From the NCBI GenBank assembly GCA_004553545.1, contig SFLD01000045.1, forward strand, positions 1 through 15,327: a stretch of DNA of 15,327 nt, in the 5' to 3' direction. This stretch comes from Clostridiales bacterium. Lineage in GTDB: Bacteria; Bacillota; Clostridia; Oscillospirales; Oscillospiraceae. A model generated the notes under the pieces. The model was not told where the DNA came from. It saw nothing but the letters and a program-made list of their open reading frames with translations, and did not search any database. Positions 14,366 through 15,327 of the stretch are shown one piece after another. Both the position numbers and the translations under genes were made by a program. How positions within the stretch are numbered: position 1 is the first letter of the stretch; every line of letters begins with the position of its first letter.

Positions 14366-14839
14366 ATGCCAACAATTCAGTTAAAGGCGATGACGCGAGA
14401 ACTATGTCACGAACTGTACAAGCATTGGACGAATGATGCGTCTATCTATATGGATATGCACCTGTTTCAGCCCTATGTTTATGACGAAGCTGCGGTAAAT
14501 CGATATTTTGATATGAAGGGGCAGGATGCTTCACGCAGACTGTTTGCGATCATGCTTGGAGATAAGGTGATCGGGGAATTGCAATTGAAGCAGATCGACC
14601 ATGATAAAAAAGAATGTTCCCTGAGTATCCATATGCAAAACGACGCAGTGAAGGGAAGGGGATACGGAACGCAGGCAGAACGTTTGGCGGTAAAAACCGC
14701 CTTTGACGAGTTGGGAATGGCTGCGGTAAACGCAGATACCATCAGGAAAAACACCCGGAGTCAGCATGTGCTGGGAAAAGTAGGATTTCGCTTTGCCGGA
14801 GAAGATGAAACATTCAAATATTACCGTATCGAGCGGTAA
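14366..14839 (+). CDS. GNAT-family N-acetyltransferase
   Basis: A 157-residue enzyme of the RimJ/RimL-like (Acetyltransf_3) type, transferring an acetyl group from acetyl-CoA to an amine. The cofactor loop is visible as VKGRGYGTQAERL (about residues 95-107), preceded by the central strands with GDKVIGELQLKQI and followed by NADTIRKNTRSQHVLGKVGF (about 122-141), the usual second helix. The substrate (ribosomal protein N-terminus, antibiotic or small amine) cannot be read from sequence. The ATG at 14366 follows TAAGG at six-base spacing. Its AT-rich codon use contrasts sharply with every gene to the left, pointing to recent transfer. Confidence 0.92.
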   Translation: MPTIQLKAMTRELCHELYKHWTNDASIYMDMHLFQPYVYDEAAVNRYFDMKGQDASRRLFAIMLGDKVIGELQLKQIDHDKKECSLSIHMQNDAVKGRGYGTQAERLAVKTAFDELGMAAVNADTIRKNTRSQHVLGKVGFRFAGEDETFKYYRIER

Positions 14840-14864
14840 ACTCCAATTTGCCGAACTGATAAAA

Positions 14865-14956
14865 GCGCACTTCTATACACCTTTCGGTGTACCGTGCGAG
14901 CATCCCTTGCCTCTCCCTTTGGGAGAGGTGGCCGAGCATAGCGAGGACGGAGAGGG
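14865..14956 (+). repeat. Inverted-repeat element upstream of the DUF559 gene
   Basis: Two hairpins follow the GNAT gene. The first is CGCAC/GTGCG (14866-14870, 14894-14898) enclosing TACACC/GGTGTA (14876-14881, 14886-14891). The second is CCTCTCCC/GGGAGAGG (14910-14917, 14921-14928). A second partner, GGAGAGGG (14949-14956), can pair with the same CCTCTCC arm and is also the ribosome-binding site of the DUF559 gene, so two folds exclude each other. From memory, near-identical sequence precedes many DUF559 genes in unrelated bacteria. Confidence 0.6.
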
Positions 14957-14962
14957 TAAACA

Positions 14963-15327
14963 ATGACTATACCAAAAGACAACGCCCAATTAGAAAATGC
15001 CCGGCGACTTCGCAGGGAGATGACACCCCATGAGCGTAAGCTCTGGTACCTTTTTCTCCGCAAATATCCAGTAAAAATTTATAAACAGCGGATTATCGGC
15101 AGATTCATCGTGGACTTTTACTGTGCTTCGGCCAGACTGGTCATTGAATTGGATGGCTCTCAGCATTATGAACCTCAGGGGCTTGCTTATGATGCGGAAC
15201 GTTCTCAATTCCTGATGTCTCTTGGGTTGGAGATTCTGCGATTCTTCAACCGGGATATCGACAGGGATTTTCGTGGTGTGTGCACACAAATTGATCTTAT
15301 CATTCGAAAAAGGCTGCAAGACCCTCT
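14963..15327 (+). CDS. DUF559 endonuclease-fold protein, cut by the window edge
   Basis: The open frame runs 121 codons from ATG 14963 to the end of the window without a stop. It matches DUF559, a family with the very-short-patch-repair-like PD-(D/E)XK nuclease fold. The landmarks are ARRLRREMTPHERKLWYLF at the start, YKQRIIGRFIVDFYC (about residues 45-59), VIELDGSQHY (about 65-74) carrying the likely catalytic acidic residues, and LGLEILRFFNRDI (about 91-103). Family members are usually 115-135 residues, so almost all of it is present. GGAGAGGG lies six bases upstream. Function in the cell is unsettled. Base composition matches the neighbouring GNAT gene rather than the chromosome to the left. 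Confidence 0.9.
   Translation, partial: MTIPKDNAQLENARRLRREMTPHERKLWYLFLRKYPVKIYKQRIIGRFIVDFYCASARLVIELDGSQHYEPQGLAYDAERSQFLMSLGLEILRFFNRDIDRDFRGVCTQIDLIIRKRLQDP

Overview
The window looks like chromosomal DNA of a GC-rich, gut-type member of the Clostridia, probably Oscillospiraceae (Flavonifractor, Oscillibacter or Dysosmobacter-like). This is inferred from strong Gram-positive Shine-Dalgarno sites, vegetative promoters with 16-18 bp spacers, lipoproteins, a PadR/DUF1700/DUF4097 operon, an AdeC-type adenine deaminase, a gut-Clostridia-style serpin and GC-rich hairpin repeats. No rRNA, tRNA, CRISPR or complete insertion sequence is visible. I ran no searches; family names come from motifs and remembered family architecture.

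Left part (1-2530): a hairpin-repeat array, then a lysR regulator translationally coupled to a TRIC/UPF0126 membrane protein, a strong terminator, and about 680 bp without a gene that is packed with inverted repeats. From 2531 to 5910 everything reads leftward: adenine deaminase with its own promoter, then a PadR regulator overlapping a DUF1700/DUF4097 membrane protein, with a palindrome over the PadR promoter.

Middle (5943-8408): a rightward polytopic membrane protein of unknown function and asparaginyl-tRNA synthetase, closed by a bidirectional terminator. From 8417 to 9997, leftward: two tiny overlapping membrane proteins whose promoter sits inside the upstream gene's terminator, and an EamA-type transporter.

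The most interesting part is 10065-13722. A leftward transcription unit appears to run from a LytTR DNA-binding regulator through an eight-helix, DUF3021-like membrane protein and an uncharacterised lipoprotein to a serpin lipoprotein, and ends at a hairpin terminator. The regulator/membrane-protein pair resembles a LytTR Regulatory System, in which the membrane protein restrains the LytTR factor. A 9-bp direct repeat with 21-bp periodicity, the geometry LytTR domains recognise, lies just upstream of its promoter. The lipoprotein's Shine-Dalgarno is buried in a perfect 11-bp stem. My reading is a membrane-sensing circuit that controls a surface-anchored protease inhibitor.

Right part (13723-15327): a divergent DUF1294 membrane protein, then an abrupt drop in GC into a GNAT acetyltransferase and a DUF559 nuclease-fold gene cut by the window edge. 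The DUF559 gene starts inside an inverted-repeat element that supplies its ribosome-binding site; this end looks horizontally acquired.
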